NCBI RefSeq assembly: GCF_020509005.1
Contig: NC_063017.1
Coordinates: 2,976,001 to 3,040,000 of the forward strand
Length of the DNA: 64,000 bases
Direction: 5' to 3'
Source: Fulvia fulva
Lineage: Eukaryota; Ascomycota; Dothideomycetes; Mycosphaerellales; Mycosphaerellaceae
The notes under the pieces are model-generated. The model searched no databases. It saw nothing but the letters and a program-made list of their open reading frames with translations, and was not told the DNA's origin. Position numbers and translations under genes: made by a program. Positions 13,501-23,567 of the stretch are shown piece after piece; the stretch's first letter is position 1; every line of letters begins with the position of its first letter.

Positions 13501-15057
13501 GGACATCTTTGGAAGGAAGCAATCCAAAAGGAACTAGATGCTCTACAGAGTAACAACACCTAGGAAAATTCTGTTCCACCAAAAGGAGCAAATCTGGTTA
13601 CATCAAGATGGGTCTTTGATATTAAGAGAAGCATTAGTGGAGCTATTGAAAAGTTCAAGGCTAGACTAGTTGCAAGGGGCTTCTCACAGAAGTTTGGTGT
13701 TGACTTTATGGAGACATTTGCACCTACAGTAAGACAGGACACCCTTAGGGTGTTTATGGCTATTGTGTGTAAGAAGGATCTTCATCTTCACCAAGTGGAT
13801 GTGAACAATGCATTCACAGAAAGCACCCTCCATGAAGACATCTTCATGTTACCACCACCAGGAGTTGAGCTTCCACCAAACATGGTGTTCAAAATCCTCA
13901 AAAGCTTGTATGGACTTAAGCAAGCAGCTAGAGATTGGAATCAACTCTGTGTGTCAAAGCTCAGAGAGATTGGATTCACACAGTCAGAAGTGGATCCATG
14001 CCTACTTATCCATAAGAAGAGGGAGATCATAATCCTTATACATGTGGATGACATTCCAATTGCTGCACCAAAGTTGACAGATGTTCTCTGGTTCAAAAGA
14101 GAACTTGGCAAGATCTTCAAGATCAAAGATCTAGGTGAACCTGAAAAGATCCTTGGCATGAGAGTCACAAGGGACAGGAAGAGAGGAATCCTGAAACTTG
14201 ACCAAGAACACTTTGTTAGGGACAGCCTAGCCAAGATGGGAATGAACCATGAGAAGGCAGCACCTACACACTCACCCATGGACAGCTATGAGGCCCTCAA
14301 ACCTTCAAGCCACATGGATGAGAGGTGTGACAAGGCAGAGTACCAGAGTATTAATGGTACTTAGATGTGGCCAGCAACAATCACAAGGCCAGACATTGCT
14401 TTTGCCCTAGGAAGGATGAGCTCATTTGTGAGTGACCCATCCACCTACCACATGAAGGCTTTGAAGAAGATCACTAGGTACCTAAGATCATACCCTGATC
14501 TAGGACTTCAGTTCTCAAAGTCTGGAAAAGGACACCTTATTGGATACTGTGATTCTGATTATGCAATGGACAAAGCAGACAGAGTCTCAATCCTTGGGTA
14601 TGTCTTCTTCCTCTGTGGGGCACCAGTTTCTTGGATGAGCAAGAAGCAAAAGTCTGTAGCAACATCCACAATGGAGGCTGAATACATGGCTATGAATGCA
14701 TGTGCGAAGCAGTCCCAATTCCTAGCTTCACTGCTAAGGGAAATGGATTGTCCAGAGTTAGTGGGAGACTGTTCCCATCAACCAAGAATCACTGGAAACC
14801 AGGAGACTGTATCAAATTTGAGACCAGTCCAATTAAGAGGTGACAATCAAGCTGCCCTCACCCTAGTGAAAGATGCACATGTTCATGACAAGTCGAAGCA
14901 CATTGACATTGCCTATAACGCTGTTAGGAAACTTTGGTGGAGGAGGCTTATTGCTGTTGAGTACACCCCAACCTCTGAGATGGTTGCAGACGGGTTTACA
15001 AAACCAAAGACTGGTCCACACTTCCAGAGGTTTGTAAGCCAGCTGAACCTGTCATAA
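10525..15057 (+). pseudogene. Copia Gag-Pol polyprotein, two in-frame TAG codons
   Basis: One frame runs from 10441 to the TAA at 15055-15057, broken by TAG at 13561-13563 and 14362-14364. Order: Gag with a zinc knuckle (CLLCEKDHLIKDC, His spacing one residue short of CX2CX4HX4C), protease (LLDSCASSHMT), pre-integrase and integrase zinc region (CRVCSIAK), integrase core (SIDICGP, RLDNAKE, GPVERS giving D-D-E), reverse transcriptase (IHVDDI) and RNase H (CDSDY, EAEYM, GDNQAA). The gene order protease-integrase-RT defines Copia. The first in-frame ATG is 10525, but Gag-like residues (WKRWFNLQRYK) already occur upstream, so the native start may have been lost. Both stops are single transitions from TGG or CAG and are compatible with light RIP. 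Confidence 0.93.
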
Positions 15058-15110
15058 AAAGGTCCAAGTACTATTGACAGGAAGTGAGCAGACTGTAACC
15101 TCCCATACGA

Positions 15111-15122
15111 GATGAGTGGGAG
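15111..15122 (+). other. Polypurine tract of the Copia element
   Basis: GATGAGTGGGAG, almost all purine, immediately precedes the 3' LTR at 15123. This is the expected position of the plus-strand primer. Confidence 0.75.
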
Positions 15123-15358
15123 TGTTAAGATGTAGCATCTCAAAGGGAGTCAACAATCAGGAAGTGATCTGGCAGCCTGAGGCATCCACGATGACTCAGC
15201 TTGTAGGGAGATACCTTCTCTCCCCTTTAGCTTAGATAGACATCCAACACAATCAACATATTGGTTCCTGATATATTGCTGCATGCTCGTGCTATTAGTC
15301 AGTTGAAGATTAATCTCTTACTCCACTCCGCTGCCATCCACCCGTACCTGTTTTAACA
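15123..15358 (+). repeat. 3' LTR of the Copia element
   Basis: 236 bp, TGTTAAGATG to TTTTAACA, near-identical to 9743-9977 and followed directly by the GTACG duplication. One extra T near the terminus accounts for the one-base length difference. Confidence 0.97.
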
Positions 15359-15363
15359 GTACG
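15359..15363. repeat. Target-site duplication GTACG, right copy (Copia)
   Basis: This matches 9738-9742. Joining 9742 to 15364 restores continuous element 2 sequence. Confidence 0.93.
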
Positions 15364-17600
15364 TAGAGTTAGTACTATTATTATAAAGGGTTTGAGCAGG
15401 GTTCTTTCTATTTACTATATATAGTATAACTAGATAAGAAGCTATTACCGGATTGTATTTATCTATAGAGTAGTTTATAGCTAGTAGGGAGTGTGCCGAT
15501 ATACTTAGAACCTTGCCTCCCTTAGGAGGTTTATGTTTATATTTATACTTTTTCTCGTTTTCTCGTAACTCTAACTCGTACGGTCTACTACGTATTACGC
15601 TTACGGAGTAGACTAGGCGTTTCCCGCGCCGCCGGTATTATTAGCGTTACTACTATTACTACCGTTACGGCGGTTATTACTTAGGTTATAGCCTAGCGTA
15701 AATAGGCGGCGGGCGACATCTCGAAGGGGGTACTAATCGGTATCGATACGGCGGTAACCTTCTTATTCGTATTTTGAGTAGCGATTCTAATCGATATATT
15801 CCTAGGCGCGAGTAGTATCTAAAGGTTAGATATACTAAAATGCTTAAGGTCGATTAGCCTACTTAGTCTTAGCGTTCGGTTTAGTATTGTTACCGCTACT
15901 ACTCGAAGCCGTATCCTTCTTATCGTCGTTACACTTAGTAGTCTTCTTATTACCTTAGGTCTTATTACTATTACCGGTCTTACTATACTTAAGGTCGAAC
16001 GCCTTAAACTTGTCCTCGTAGTTATATAGCATAGACACGACTTGCTTAAGGGTTATATTGACTATGTCCTCGTTTATAATACGGTTATCGTAGCGCGAGT
16101 TTAACTTACGGAGTAGGAAGTCCTTCTCGAGTTTCTTTTCCTTCGCGCCGTTATTAAGGTTAATAATATCGGCGTTCTTACGGAAGGATAGGTAGAAGTT
16201 ACTAAACTTCTCTTTATTACCCTACTATAGATTATTAAGCTTAGTTATAGTATTAGTATAGGCATTACGGGTACCGTAGCGCCGGGCTAGATCTTCTATT
16301 ATCTTATCTATAGAATCGTACTAAGTAGTCGTACCTTTCGTAGACTTAGTAAGACTAGGGATCTTTGAGTCGATATAGGTCTATATAGAGTTCTTTAACT
16401 AGCTCTAGACGTTCTAAAGGGAGTCCTTTATAGTACGGTACTTCGAGGCTTAGAGCTTAGCTTTGGTAGTACGCTACTACTCTTAGAACTTAATATCGTC
16501 GCTCTTTAGGTCGAACTTAGTAGGGGCCTTTAGCTCGTTAGAGAACTTAATACTAGTAGTTATGTCGGCGTCGTAAGTCGTATATACGGAGATAGGGTTA
16601 CTATCTAAGTCGGTACTCGGGCGATTCTTCCTACCCTTACGACTATTCTTACGGCCCTTATTACCGTCGTCCTCGTCGTCTAATAAGTCTAATAAATCCG
16701 GGTCCGACTTCTTCTTATTAGGTTTACCTCTATTTTGTCGACGCTCTAGTAACTCTTTAGACTCGGTTCGCTAAGGTAGTAGGTCTTACTTTTCCTTAGA
16801 CCGGCTACGGTCTATCTCTTGCTTCTTCAGCTTAGTAATACGCTTCTCGGCTACTACGAGCTTAGTCTCGGTCTCTACTAGCTTGCTCTCCGCTACCTTA
16901 TACTACGTATAATATACCTTCTTTATATCTTTAGCCCTCGTAAGCTTGTCTAGGTCGATAATAATAGTATTATCGCGCTTAGCAAGCTCCTCCTTTAGTC
17001 GCGGGACCTCCTCTTCTAGGGACTGTCTAGTCGCCTATTCCGTATCGATTATATCGTCGAGTCGGTCTATCTATTCCTTAGTATCTTACGCCTTACGGGG
17101 GTTAATACGGTTAGCTATATCGAGCGTAGTATTAAGTTTATACGTACGTCGGTAATCGGACTCGATATTATAGAGGATCTTATAGATCTACTAGGAATAA
17201 TTATTGACCGTCTTCTTGAACTTGTCTATATTCAACCCGTTTAACGAGTCGAAGGCTTCCTAGAAGTTGTCGATAGTAACCCTCCTCTTCCTCGGTACCT
17301 TAGTACCCTTATCTTCTATCTTATCCTTAATAAACTCCGCTCTATATAGGTTAGCTAAGTTTAGCTCTATCTCGACCTCCTCTTCCTTAATCGCCCTAAG
17401 TTAGTCGAACACCTTCTTATACTACTTATAGTACTAGTTATTCTCGTCGAGGAGCCTATTTACGGTATCCTCTTTACGTCCTTAAGTCTATATCGCCGGG
17501 TTCGCGCTATCGTTATCGGGTAGATCGGATAGTAGGGTAAAGAAGGATAATCTATTAAGGGACGCGCGATAAACGCGTCTATTAGTGTTCTCTATACTTA
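15364..17600 (-). pseudogene. Gag region of element 2
   Basis: Minus-strand coding remnant between the Copia insertion and the putative 5' LTR. The distal half is rich in charged, coiled-coil-like codons. Short open stretches on either strand here (for example 16946-17155 plus) are by-products of codon bias after RIP. It is called gag from its position upstream of pol and downstream of the LTR. Confidence 0.5.
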
Positions 17601-17631
17601 CGCCTAGTACGCCGGTACTAGTCTATCTTGC

Positions 17632-17973
17632 TGTTATTACTATATTAGCTATAATCTACTTTAAGGTACAACTTAGTAAGTACGATACCTAATCTTAGTA
17701 CTTCCTCGTATACTATCGCGGTTTCTCTATAATCTCCCGAATATAGCTTCTCGTGTCTCTCTATACGTTAGTAATAATCTATTCGAAGTATTATAAGTAG
17801 GTATAAGTACGTAGTCGGGTAAGGTATAAGTCGAATAGATGCTCTATCTAAGGGAGGCGCGGAGGGCGCGAGAGTTATATACGGGCGCTAAGCCGCTAGT
17901 CGGATTAGTTAGCGGGCGCGAGGTCTAGGTATATACCCGCGGGTTTAGGTAAATATACGCCGGTACGGTAATA
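17632..17973 (-). repeat. Putative 5' LTR of element 2
   Basis: The segment begins TGTTATTAC and ends CGGTAATA, readable as TG...CA with the terminal CA converted to TA by RIP. The right edge is fixed because pogo-homologous sequence begins at 17974 and aligns with 55230 onward. The left edge is a guess, since the other LTR is not in the window. Confidence 0.4.
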
Positions 17974-18372
17974 GCTTAAGACCCTTCTCTTATAGTAATG
18001 AATTGGCTATTACTCGTATACTAGCCTTTAATAGCGGAAAACCTCTAAGATCTAGCTCGAGTATATACTTAAGTATTACCCTCTCTTCTAGCTCTATAAG
18101 CTTCTTTGAATTAGGCTCGTAGTCACCCCGAGGAGGTCGTCTATTTAATCGATACCCTAGTATAGTTCAAGACGCGTCGTATACCTTTATAGTAAGTCGA
18201 TTTGTAATTATCGCGTCGCGTTTTATAGCCTAGATAGCTAAGGTCAGTTTGGCCTTATTTGAAGATAATATACGCTATAATAGTAGTTATATAGCTATAT
18301 CTATAGAAGTAGTATAGTTCTTAGTAAAAGTAGCCCGCTCGGTAGTATAGCCCGCTTAGTAGTAAAGTACGT
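17974..18372 (-). mobile_element. Pogo/Fot1-type DNA transposon copy A (5' part only)
   Basis: 17974-18250 aligns closely with 55230-55510. On the minus strand both encode the N-terminal helix-turn-helix region of a fungal pogo/Fot1 transposase (peptides such as ATKRDPIITNRYT, RPPRGDYKPNSKK and LELDLRDFPLLKAS in copy B). The right terminus is a 67-bp terminal inverted repeat (18306-18372) followed by TA, the target used by this superfamily. The rest was displaced by insertion of element 2 at 17973/17974. It is RIP-mutated. Confidence 0.75.
18306..18372 (-). repeat. Terminal inverted repeat of pogo copy A
   Basis: 67 bp, nearly the reverse complement of 47161-47227. Read inward from the end it begins ACGTACTTTACTACC. 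It contains two tandem units of ACTACCGAGCGGGCT, one altered by RIP. TA at 18373-18374 is the target dinucleotide. Confidence 0.75.
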
Positions 18373-18720
18373 TATATCTAATCGTAGATATAGACGTTCT
18401 ATTTACTAGGAGTAGTTTATTATAGTGTAATACGTTATTAATAATGATGATAGGCACGTTACGGCTACTAGAATAAAAATAGAGAAAGTAATAACATCGA
18501 TCCTAGTAACCTTAGGATTCTTACTAGTAAGATACTATAGTATATACTACTCGCCGAGTAGGAATATTATAGCCGGAACTAGGTGAGAATAAATATCAAT
18601 CGACTCGTTATAGATGTACGACTAACTATAGAATAATGTAAGGGTCGAGCCTAAGATAGGTCGATAGCTATAGTAGATCTACTAATTAGATTTATGTCGG
18701 AACCACGCCGGAATGTTATC
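18373..18720. other. RIP-affected flank of the transposon stack, no gene seen
   Basis: This stretch lies outside the pogo terminal repeat, has no visible coding frame and shows no similarity to other parts of the window. CpA/TpG is still scarce and TpA high. The composition returns to normal at about 18700. It may be host sequence into which RIP spread. Confidence 0.4.
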
Positions 18721-19320
18721 GAACGAGAGGAGGGTTGAAGGTCTCTTTTTGCTAGCGTCATATGTGTGTCGCTTATAGAGTTACTGCTCCGCCCTTGCAG
18801 AGCTCGAAGACGGTGTAGGGTTTCCGTCTCTTAGTGCGTCTAATGGCGATAGTGTGTGGAGGGTTGAGCGAGCAGCATCCGAGTCGGGTTTTCTCCCGCT
18901 CTAGGACTTTTGCCCTGTTTTATAGATTCGTGGCTTAAGCGCCCATCTTCCCGATGTCGCATTCACTGCAGGCCCACGCCGACGCTTTAATTGTCACAGC
19001 GTAGGCGGCTCGCCAGGCCGATAAGACCAGTAGTAGCCAATTATGTCTATGCCACGCTAGCAGACTCACTGTTCTTCATCATAGTCTCGTTATCGGCAGC
19101 GCTGCCCAATTCTGTAGAGATTGCTCTTCCCCTCATACTTCGAGACACAAGTTCCTTCCGACGTATCGATTTTCCATTGCAAACAGCCCAAAGGTTTCGT
19201 GGAGAGACGAAGAGCTCGTGGAAGGAGCGGAACCTATAAGATTGTCTGTTCTTGCGTTTAGAACTACCTGGACCTTCGGGGAGAGGTCCGAAGGTGACCT
19301 TCGACATTGCAGCTTGCTAT
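18721..19320. other. No recognisable gene; may hold 5' exons of the PAQR-like gene
   Basis: The base composition is normal. Open stretches on both strands (for example 18991-19239 plus and 19047-19307 minus) show no family resemblance. The N-terminal cytosolic segment expected for the downstream PAQR-like protein could not be placed here with confidence. Confidence 0.35.
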
Positions 19321-20264
19321 AACCAGACTGTGGACATATAGTCACACGTCATCGGCGCAGCCGGCTTCTTAGCCCTCCCCTCGTATTTTTACAGTAACAT
19401 TTTCCCTACACAGCCTACTGCTAGGATTGCTAATCTAGTAGTCGTTACGATTTTTTGTTACGGGGCAGCGATATGCTTTGTTCTCTCCGCAACGCGAGTT
19501 CACACATTGTACGGTCCACATCCACGGTCTAATATTGCTCAAGGTTTCATACGCTGTGCAATCACAGTTGCACTGTGGCCAATTACTGGAACAAGCTGGA
19601 CTATTTAGGCATACTCCTCTTGATGTGGGGTGCTAGCGTTCCAACAATCTACTATGGGTTTACGTGCAACCCACAGCTGCAAAAGCTATACTGGACAACG
19701 GTTAGTTTCGCCCGTATCAGTTCGTGGAAGATGCATCCAGTAATCCTCATTCTTACTAGACGACAGCCACTGCGGTAGGCTGCACAGTACTGACCCTTAA
19801 TCCGATCTTTAGTCCACTAGCGTTCCGACGCTGGCGTGCAGCATTCTATGCCAGTTTTGGATTGAGCTCCCTGGTCTTCATAATGCACGGCATTCTTCTA
19901 CATGGGTTGGCGGTGCAGATATCGCGAATGTCGCTGGCGTCGATGGGTTGGATGGGAACCGCCAATCTCGTTGGTGCTGCCATATATGCAGCTAGGGTAT
20001 GCACGGCTAGCCGCCTTGGGCATCACTCGTTGCTTACTGCCGCAGATTCTAGAGAGGTGGGCACCTGTCCGGTTCGACATGTTCGGGGCGAGCCATCAGA
20101 TACTGCACGTTGCAGTCATAGTGGCGGCGTGTATTCACTTCTGTGGGGTGGCCGAGGCCTTTTCAACAGTGCATGCTCCGCTAAATGCATGTTTCCACAA
20201 GTCAAGAACGGACTTTCGAGCTGGAGAACTAGAAGCATCGAAAATAGACGATGTTTCGATATAG
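19321..20264 (+). pseudogene. PAQR / hemolysin-III-like membrane protein (Izh family), one nonsense codon
   Basis: Four exons join in one frame: 19321-19493, 19544-19700, 19760-19996, 20046-20264. The product resembles fungal adiponectin-receptor/HlyIII (PAQR, PF03006) seven-helix proteins, which in yeast (Izh) affect zinc and lipid homeostasis. Diagnostic parts are NQTVDI before helix 1, LSATFHTLCNHS, NKLDYLGILLLMWG, the YYGF loop, and the C-terminal FGASHQILHV with its metal-site histidines. In-frame TAG at 19339-19341 replaces the W (or Y) normally following NQTVDI; TGG to TAG is a RIP-type change. Intron 1 (19494-19543) starts GCGAGT and would be a GC-AG intron; introns 2 and 3 are GT-AG. 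The N-terminal exon was not found. It is probably inactive unless the TAG lies in an unrecognised intron. Confidence 0.75.
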
Positions 20265-20810
20265 GCACTCGCGGCACTCGTCCACGGTTACTGTATTGCT
20301 TTACGTACATGGCTCATCGAGCCTCAGGATCTGGCAGACCTTATGTTCATCTTTACAGGTAAAACAAAAGATCATCCATCCACAACGCCCTCATCCTGCT
20401 CGTGTGTGGGTGTGCTGTAGAAAGTCGATGTCGGGAGTCGAGTATATAGTGTAGCATGGAACCCAGATCTGCAGCTAGCACTGCCGCAAGAGATAATAGC
20501 TTGATCAAATTGTGGGGATTTTTACCAGAGACCGTTGAGAGATATCGGCTTCTGTAGGCCTCCTTGGGCGAACTCCATTGACCGAGTCTTAAGTACAGAC
20601 CCGTGGAGGGTCTATTGCTTGCGACGCAGCTGTCAAGAAAGATTGACATCGGAGAAAGTTGCCGTAGCTGGTAGCACTTGATTCATCGCCACTCTGATCA
20701 CGTCGGTGATCTTCTCGAGGTATTTGTCCAACGGGGTTCAGGTCTTCGGTCTCTCATTTCGCGGTAGTGCATCTTCGTGTTGAAGTATGCACGGCCGTGT
20801 GGTGCACGTG
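20265..20810. other. No gene recognised
   Basis: The composition is normal and nothing RIP-like is visible. Several short overlapping open stretches occur on both strands (for example 20353-20649 minus) without family resemblance. It may contain the 3' untranslated region of the PAQR-like gene. Confidence 0.3.
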
Positions 20811-20824
20811 CAAGGCATAATATA
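20811..20824. repeat. Target-site duplication CAAGGCATAATATA, left copy
   Basis: The 14-bp sequence is repeated exactly at 21509-21522 and brackets the LINE fragment 20825-21508. Confidence 0.9.
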
Positions 20825-21508
20825 GATAGATTTGTCATTCCCCTGTTCTAGGACCCTATTCGGCCTATGCAGGTATATCTCTATTGTTATGTACAAAGGG
20901 AAACCCGAATAGGTGAAAACCCTTCCCGCCCCCGACCTCTCCTTGTCTAGATTAGCTTTCCCTCTGAACGTGCGTAGTCCATGTTACTACCCCGTTAGCC
21001 CCCGCTCCCAGCCGGTCTCGTCGCGCTACGCCGTGTCCTCTCTTCCTGCACTGCTCCTACTAGGCGGTACTGTTCTAGCCAGCCCTTCTCTAGTATCCAG
21101 TTCGTAATGCGCCGTAGGTCCTCAACGTTGTTAAGAAGTGCCCCGATCGTCCGGTTCCTCGCCTTTGCCATCCACTCCCCCCTTCCTAGCGACCACCTCG
21201 GACAGACGAGGAGTACGTGCCGTACATTCTGGGAGTGATAGCCGTAGGGGCAGCTAGTATTCGTGTATTCTGGAACCTTCCTCCATGATAGGTACCCCTA
21301 GAGGCCGATGTGTTCGCTTCGCAGTTGGGTTGCTATACTACTCTGTGCCCTCGTAAGGCGGTAGTGGATGAGCTTCGGGGGGTGCCTGACCGCGGATTTT
21401 GTGGCTGACCATTCCTTAGGTTGTCCCGCTGGCTGAGGGCGTCCACTATGCCCTGCAACCTGGTTGTTCCACCTCTCTTTCCATAGTTGCTCTACAAACG
21501 ATTTCTCA
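20825..21508 (-). mobile_element. 5'-truncated Tad1-like LINE, almost free of RIP
   Basis: 684 bp homologous to the 3' ends of the LINE copies at 41895 and 59101, bracketed by a 14-bp target-site duplication. On the minus strand 21298-21516 is open and encodes the region before the C-terminal zinc motif (SSIATQLRSEHIGL, followed after one stop by the CPYGYHSQNVRHVLLVCP region). Where the other two copies have TA, this one often still has TG or CA (TATGCAGG against TATATAGG). The 3' end (left edge) carries a short (ATCT)n tail instead of poly(A). Confidence 0.9.
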
Positions 21509-21790
21509 CAAGGCATAATATAAGCTCACTATTGTATTAGTAGCAACCCAGACACCTGAAAAACCATCAACCTAGCGAGTAACGTACCTTTTAGAATCAA
21601 ATCACGGGAAAAGAGCGTTATATCTACCACTTGAAGATATTTGAAGCCGAGAAGTCAGACCCGCTCGCCCAGCGCGTTTGCTGCTCATGCGGAAACCAGA
21701 CTGGCACACAAGCAAGTCATTACAAAGCGTTTGCAAGTAAGCCTTGCCTCAAGTAAACATGTGACTGCCAATCTGCTTAGCAAGCACTTA

Positions 21791-21820
21791 CAAGTAGACA
21801 AATGAGACTTTGTCCACTTG
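21791..21820. other. Imperfect hairpin
   Basis: CAAGTAGACAAA (21791-21802) and TTTGTCCACTTG (21809-21820) are complementary at 11 of 12 positions with a 6-nt loop. They lie just upstream of the hAT-like frame in a region rich in CTTGC/GCAAG words. No function can be assigned. Confidence 0.4.
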
Positions 21821-22480
21821 CTTGCAAGGCTTGCTAGCACGTTGTCGTCGTCGTTGGAGGTGAAGTTGTTGAAATCACATGTGAAATCAACGCCAACATT
21901 GAACCTTAGGGTAGGCCGGCGGAACTTCGGCGACATACATCAACTAATCGGAGGCATTTACGAGAATCACGTAATTAAGACATCCGACTTTCCACATTGT
22001 CGCGTTCTCCAAGCGCCTGAGAACATCCTCTATACCAACTCCCATATCACATTGCGACACCACAGGATGGTCTCGCAGTGCTCTGACATCAGCTTAGATC
22101 TCTCCACGGTACCAGATACCAATCACCTCGAAGCCCCTACGGTCGAAATCGAGGCTGCGAGTGTGTGCGCCACCCTCAACAATGCGCCAGGGAATAGTAA
22201 TTCGGATTTACTAGTGGAGCCCGAATGGATGCGTATGTCGGCGTACTCCTACGCGACTGGCGACAAGGTCACTATCTCATGGATATGGCTTCACGGCTGG
22301 CGTCTCGAAGACAAGAACGGCAAGGAGTGCTGGCTCTGTAAGAGGTGTCACACTGCGAGTGAAAAGAGAAGGGCATCTATCGCACCGATCGAAGCACAAG
22401 CTCCGCTAGTGTCCATATGAAGCTTGTGCACCATCTATCTTCAAAGGCGACGCGACACTGAAAGCCACAATCATATAGCG
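21818..22480 (+). pseudogene. BED-zinc-finger, hAT-transposase-like N-terminal remnant
   Basis: An open frame at 21818-22420 (200 codons) ends with SWIWLHGWRLEDKNGKECW followed by LCKRCH. This resembles the BED finger at the start of fungal hAT transposases (W..HG, then CxxC). The expected downstream part (YLQRRRDTESHNHIA, with the finger histidine) continues in another frame at about 22425-22480, so a frameshift has broken it. No catalytic DDE or dimerisation region follows. The N-terminal 140 residues are unrecognised. It could alternatively be a domesticated BED protein fragment. Confidence 0.45.
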
Positions 22481-22680
22481 TCTCTCTCTAGCTACAATAA
22501 TGCGCCCCTCTGGTTACGTACGAGCAGAGTCCTGTCTCCGGGAGAACACTCTGTCTATAACCAGCGGCCTCCTATATAGACGAGCGGCAGTTTATCTGCT
22601 CCACGCGACCAGGACAGAGGGAGTTTCAAGCTTCTGCCGGACATCTTGCAGCTCAGCGATCTATAGCCTTGGCTATTTGC

Positions 22681-23475
22681 CTAGATCTGATACCTATTCC
22701 AAAGACGCGATGTGCGTGCATCTGAGTTTTCTTCATCTTCCCCTGGCTCGTCGTCGTCATTGTCGCCCTCGTCTTTGCTCTTGTCATCGTCGTCGCTATC
22801 CTCATTGTTGTGACTCTGATCGGGTCTAGAATTTCTCTGCGGTAACGCCGCAGCTCTTCGGGATGAGGACGGCACTAGAGCTCTCTCCAGCTTCCAATTC
22901 TCGAGATCAATGCCTTCGTTGCTGCCACGAAGAACAACTAATTCGCCTTTCGGTTGTGGTGGAAAGCCTCTTACGTCAGCCTGCTCGTAATGCGCCTGCT
23001 TCATTTTGTAGCCTTTGGCGTCTAGGAAGCTATGTAGGAGCTGAACGATGTGCTCTATTGTACCATCGGGATCACGAGCTACAATTGCCCAAGTTGTCGT
23101 AGAGGCCGGGAATTCGCTTGAAAATCTTTACAGTAGCTCTGCGACCCGGGTCAACATACTGTTGTGGTGTGCGATGCTCCCTATGCGGCGCTGCTCAAGG
23201 GTCGTTCCAACCCAGTCCCTAGTATTTCCAGGGAGAGGTTATATGTGCGCTAAGAGGACTACATCTCCTGAGATGACGACGCAAGAACAGCCATTCAGGT
23301 GTCGTGTCCCAATTGCTCGCTTTGGCATATCTGCCGCTGGTCTCAAAATCTTGACATCGTCCGTATCGACTGAAATCAGGATGTTCCCGGCGTCGCAGGT
23401 GTTATACAAGCTGCCTCCACTTGGTCGCAGAGGAGTTGAAGACATAGTGGCAAGAACGATGAAGGTATTGCACAC
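22681..23475 (-). pseudogene. Unrecognised fungal protein, two in-frame TAA codons
   Basis: Two minus-strand open stretches (23239-23475 and 22681-23004) lie in the same frame, and the interval between them reads as coherent protein apart from TAA at 23239-23241 and 23128-23130. The product would be about 264 residues: a globular part (NTFIVLATMSSTP, LNGCSCVVISGDVVLLAHI) and an acidic C-terminal tail rich in D/E (about residues 220-255). The globular part recalls an uncharacterised ascomycete family with an 'xxLAHI' strand, from memory only. Both stops could come from CAA by a single C to T change at CpA. Function unknown. Confidence 0.5.
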
Positions 23476-23567
23476 AGAAGCATAGTCGTTATACAGTGGA
23501 TAAGGGTGCTAAACAGGGACAGTGACCTCTTACCTTTATGTGATTTCCTGACCATATGAACAGAAAG

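Larger units (their letters stand above)
9743..15358 (+). mobile_element. Ty1/Copia LTR retrotransposon, nearly intact (5,616 bp)
   Basis: This is a complete element. It has a 235-bp 5' LTR, a half-tRNA primer site, one long gag-pol frame interrupted by only two TAG codons, a polypurine tract and a 236-bp 3' LTR, flanked by the duplication GTACG. The LTRs differ at only about four positions. CpA and TpG are at normal abundance, unlike the element 2 sequence on both sides, so the insertion is recent relative to the RIP that destroyed element 2. It lies in the protease/gag interval of element 2, in opposite orientation to it. Confidence 0.97.
5751..17973 (-). mobile_element. Ty3/gypsy chromovirus-type element 2 (RIP-degraded, interrupted)
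   Basis: This is a minus-strand element in two visible pieces: 5751-9742 (chromodomain, integrase, RNase H, RT, protease) and 15364-17973 (gag and 5' LTR), separated by the Copia insertion. Its left end was interrupted at 5750 by element 1 and the rest is outside the window. It sits inside a pogo transposase sequence, since its LTR ends where pogo homology begins at 17974. It is dense in RIP-type stops with CpG preserved. Confidence 0.8.

Noticed and set aside
10512..14279. Minus-strand open frames opposite the Copia polyprotein
   Set aside because: They are antisense shadows of a coding frame whose domains are all identified on the plus strand.
16946..17155. Small plus-strand frame rich in Ser/Arg
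   Set aside because: It is antisense to element 2 gag in TpA-rich sequence and has no motif.
21791..21820. Hairpin as a hAT terminal inverted repeat
   Set aside because: The arms are only 6 nt apart and no partner end or 8-bp duplication was found.
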